DNA from: a virus
IMG/VR virus record: IMGVR_UViG_3300027721_000085
Span: 1 to 22,229 of that record
Direction: 5' to 3' (one strand)
Length of the DNA stretch: 22,229 nt
Within the stretch, counting starts at the first letter, position 1. Each line of letters opens with the position of its first letter. A program made the translations under genes and the position numbers. Positions 20,699-22,229 of this stretch are shown here, one piece after another. Under the pieces are notes generated by a model. It saw nothing but the letters and a program-made list of their open reading frames with translations, was not told the origin of the DNA and made no database searches.

Positions 20699-22109
20699 TT
20701 GCGTAAAAATAACTTATTCAAACGGTGACGTTGCTTTAAATACAATTGAGGTTAACGCTTCAGGAACGTTTAACGGGGCAAATTACTACACTTGGACGGA
20801 TGCTTTTAGTACTTATTTTCTGTTTTGGAATTTAGGACAATGGGAATTTTCGTACACTTTAGGAGGTACACAATTAGCATTCATTAAAGATGGATTTATT
20901 GATTGTCCTGATTTTACAGATACTTGGCTAACAGAGGTGTTTATTACATTAGTTACATCCGCTTGTGATGATTGTTCTTGTGGAATTACTTTCACGCTTG
21001 AAGATACTACGCCATTTGTGTACGATTTGCAACCTACTGGAGAAGTAATTAACGGTGAAAACGTCTACGAGTTTACGGATGATATAGGCTTTGATTTACA
21101 GCTGTATTCTATTTATTTTGATGGTACAAAATGGATATGTGAGGGTGCATTGCAAGGTCCTATTGCGGAGCTTTTAACAACGTCCCCTTGTCCTATAGGA
21201 ACTTGGAATATTAGTTTATTTCATTGGACGATGGCTTCAGTTGGAACGATTTGTCCTGATTGTGGCATTGAAGACCGTATTTTAAGAAATTATAAATCAA
21301 TAAAATTACCTCAATCATTTGTAGAACAGTACAGAGGATTGACTGAATGTTGTTGTGTTGCCCTTGTATTGGGTAGTAATGGCAAAAGTTGGGAAAATGA
21401 CACAACGTCTTTTTGGATGAAATTATCCGATGCTTTAGATTCGGTTAGTTTTGATATTTTAGACTGTTCGGGTGCTGTTATTGATTCTTTTACTACAACT
21501 GCTTTTCCAAATGAACCAAATGCGTATTACGCAACGTGTGATTGGGGACAAATTCTAACTACATACGGACAAGGCAACTATACGTTAGCAATTTCTTATA
21601 GTATTTCGGGCGTTTCAGGACAACTTTTATGGGGTGATTATAAACTTTTACCTTACAGCATTCATAACGCTCTTAAAACGGCTCGTGTACGTGCTATTTT
21701 TAATGGTAAACAAATGATTGACGGTATAGATTTTACAAATAGTAACGTTGAAAGCACACATAGATTTTACGGTTACATTGGAAATCGCCAACCGAATATG
21801 GAAATTGATAATATTATTTACGATAATAGGGAAATGAAACGGGTTATTCGGGAAAATCTAAACGATTACGAAATTATAACCGATCCCGAAGACGAATGTA
21901 TTTTGCGCCCGTTATTAGAGTTATTTTTAATCTCAGAGAATGAGTTGTTTATTTCAGATTATAACGCTCACAATCATTCGTACAGATATTTAGATTTGCC
22001 CGTTATTGTTTCCGAAAGTCCAGCTGTTGAGTACAAAGATTTCAGTAGAAAAGCCGTTTTAAAATGCAAGGTTTCAGATAAGTTCAAGAATTCACGTACA
22101 TTTTACTAA
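20691..22109 (+). CDS. Cysteine-rich tail protein (472 aa)
   Basis: From ATG 20691 the protein begins MCDCVKITYSNGD; the TTG at 20685 in the same frame is less likely. It is beta-rich with many aromatic residues, and its cysteines are clustered: C2 and C4; C92, C95 and C97 in SACDDCSCG; C188 and C191 in CPDCG; and C220-222 (CCC). Such groups could bind a metal or iron-sulphur cluster or form disulphides in the assembled tail; the tip of phage lambda contains an Fe-S cluster, so there is precedent. The rest (IDGIDFTNSNVESTHRFYG, EDECILRPLLELFLIS) resembles a baseplate protein. It overlaps the preceding gene by 8 bases. Confidence 0.6.
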   Translation: MCDCVKITYSNGDVALNTIEVNASGTFNGANYYTWTDAFSTYFLFWNLGQWEFSYTLGGTQLAFIKDGFIDCPDFTDTWLTEVFITLVTSACDDCSCGITFTLEDTTPFVYDLQPTGEVINGENVYEFTDDIGFDLQLYSIYFDGTKWICEGALQGPIAELLTTSPCPIGTWNISLFHWTMASVGTICPDCGIEDRILRNYKSIKLPQSFVEQYRGLTECCCVALVLGSNGKSWENDTTSFWMKLSDALDSVSFDILDCSGAVIDSFTTTAFPNEPNAYYATCDWGQILTTYGQGNYTLAISYSISGVSGQLLWGDYKLLPYSIHNALKTARVRAIFNGKQMIDGIDFTNSNVESTHRFYGYIGNRQPNMEIDNIIYDNREMKRVIRENLNDYEIITDPEDECILRPLLELFLISENELFISDYNAHNHSYRYLDLPVIVSESPAVEYKDFSRKAVLKCKVSDKFKNSRTFY

Positions 22110-22114
22110 CTTTA
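22107..22114 (+). promoter_or_regulatory. Possible -7 box TAACTTTA
   Basis: TAACTTTA has seven of the eight positions compatible with TAnnTTTG and overlaps the upstream stop codon, as does the box before the portal gene. ATG 22137 is 22 bases downstream, the same distance as for the portal gene. There is no good TTG at -33. Confidence 0.3.
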
Positions 22115-22136
22115 CTAGCTGAAACCAATCTAAACA

Positions 22137-22229
22137 ATGACAGAATTAGCAGAATTAGCGAAAAAATACGGAGTGACGGGAGTGTTGTGCGCTTGGCTCT
22201 CGATTACTACTATACGAGTGAATATCTTA
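22137..22229 (+). CDS. Small membrane protein, holin candidate (3' truncated by window)
   Basis: The frame opens MTELAELAKKYGVTGVLCAW and is still open at the window edge (31 codons). The pattern of a short helix, YGV-G, a hydrophobic segment (GVLCAWLSITTI) and then a polar part is similar to small membrane proteins placed after tail genes in Bacteroidetes phages, where a holin or accessory lysis role is proposed. With only 31 residues, this is a tentative call. Confidence 0.45.
   Translation, partial: MTELAELAKKYGVTGVLCAWLSITTIRVNIL

Noticed and set aside
1-22229. tRNA genes, CRISPR arrays, insertion sequences, integrase or defence genes
   Set aside because: No cloverleaf-type sequence, regular spacer array, terminal inverted repeat with transposase, or recombinase motif was noticed on either strand; a covariance-model scan was not possible.

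Overview
The window is part of a double-stranded DNA tailed bacteriophage, or possibly a prophage, and very probably one infecting a member of the Bacteroidetes (Flavobacterium-like). The case rests on four things. The DNA is AT-rich and all genes lie on the + strand. Leaders are A-rich and show no Shine-Dalgarno motif. Several promoters match the Bacteroidetes -7 box TAnnTTTG. Many proteins resemble families I know from Flavobacteriia and Bacteroidetes phages, such as the TAVEWL small protein, the GLGDT small protein and a tape measure with the FFDGT / KGGF / LHPNERV tail. No sheath gene is visible and there is one candidate tail-tube gene, so a long-tailed siphovirus is the simplest reading. 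The host call is inference; no database search was possible.

Layout: (1) 1-121, an AT-rich leader with direct and inverted repeats. (2) 122-2264, about ten short, tightly packed or overlapping accessory genes (52-88 aa), including an XRE-like HTH protein and a small membrane protein. Two short DNA motifs recur at gene junctions here, and one gene is a deleted copy of another. (3) 2294-7405, the packaging and head module: small terminase candidate, large terminase, portal, HK97-type prohead protease and HK97-fold major capsid protein. (4) 7457-9199, a small basic protein with its own promoter, then the head-tail connector genes. (5) 9218-11224, major tail protein candidate, a 52-aa protein, and a pair of overlapping genes in the position where tail assembly chaperones usually sit. 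(6) 11199-14165, tape measure protein. (7) 14162-22109, tail tip, baseplate and fibre genes. (8) 22137 to the edge, the start of a small membrane protein that could open the lysis module.

The late genes are coupled by 1-26 bp overlaps and by gaps of a few bases. Two strong intrinsic terminators break the array, one after the major capsid gene (7418-7445) and one after the tail-tube region (10299-10330). Each is followed at once by a TAnnTTTG promoter whose predicted start of transcription falls on or next to the ATG of the next gene. This gives separate control of the capsid, connector/tail-tube and tail-assembly blocks, with possibly leaderless mRNAs.

No integrase, replication, lysis endolysin, tRNA, CRISPR or defence gene is visible. 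I do not see an obvious new multi-gene system. The most unusual signals are the repeated gene-junction cassettes, the terminator-promoter-ATG arrangement, the large out-of-frame overlap before the tape measure gene, and a beta-rich insertion in the head-tail adaptor.
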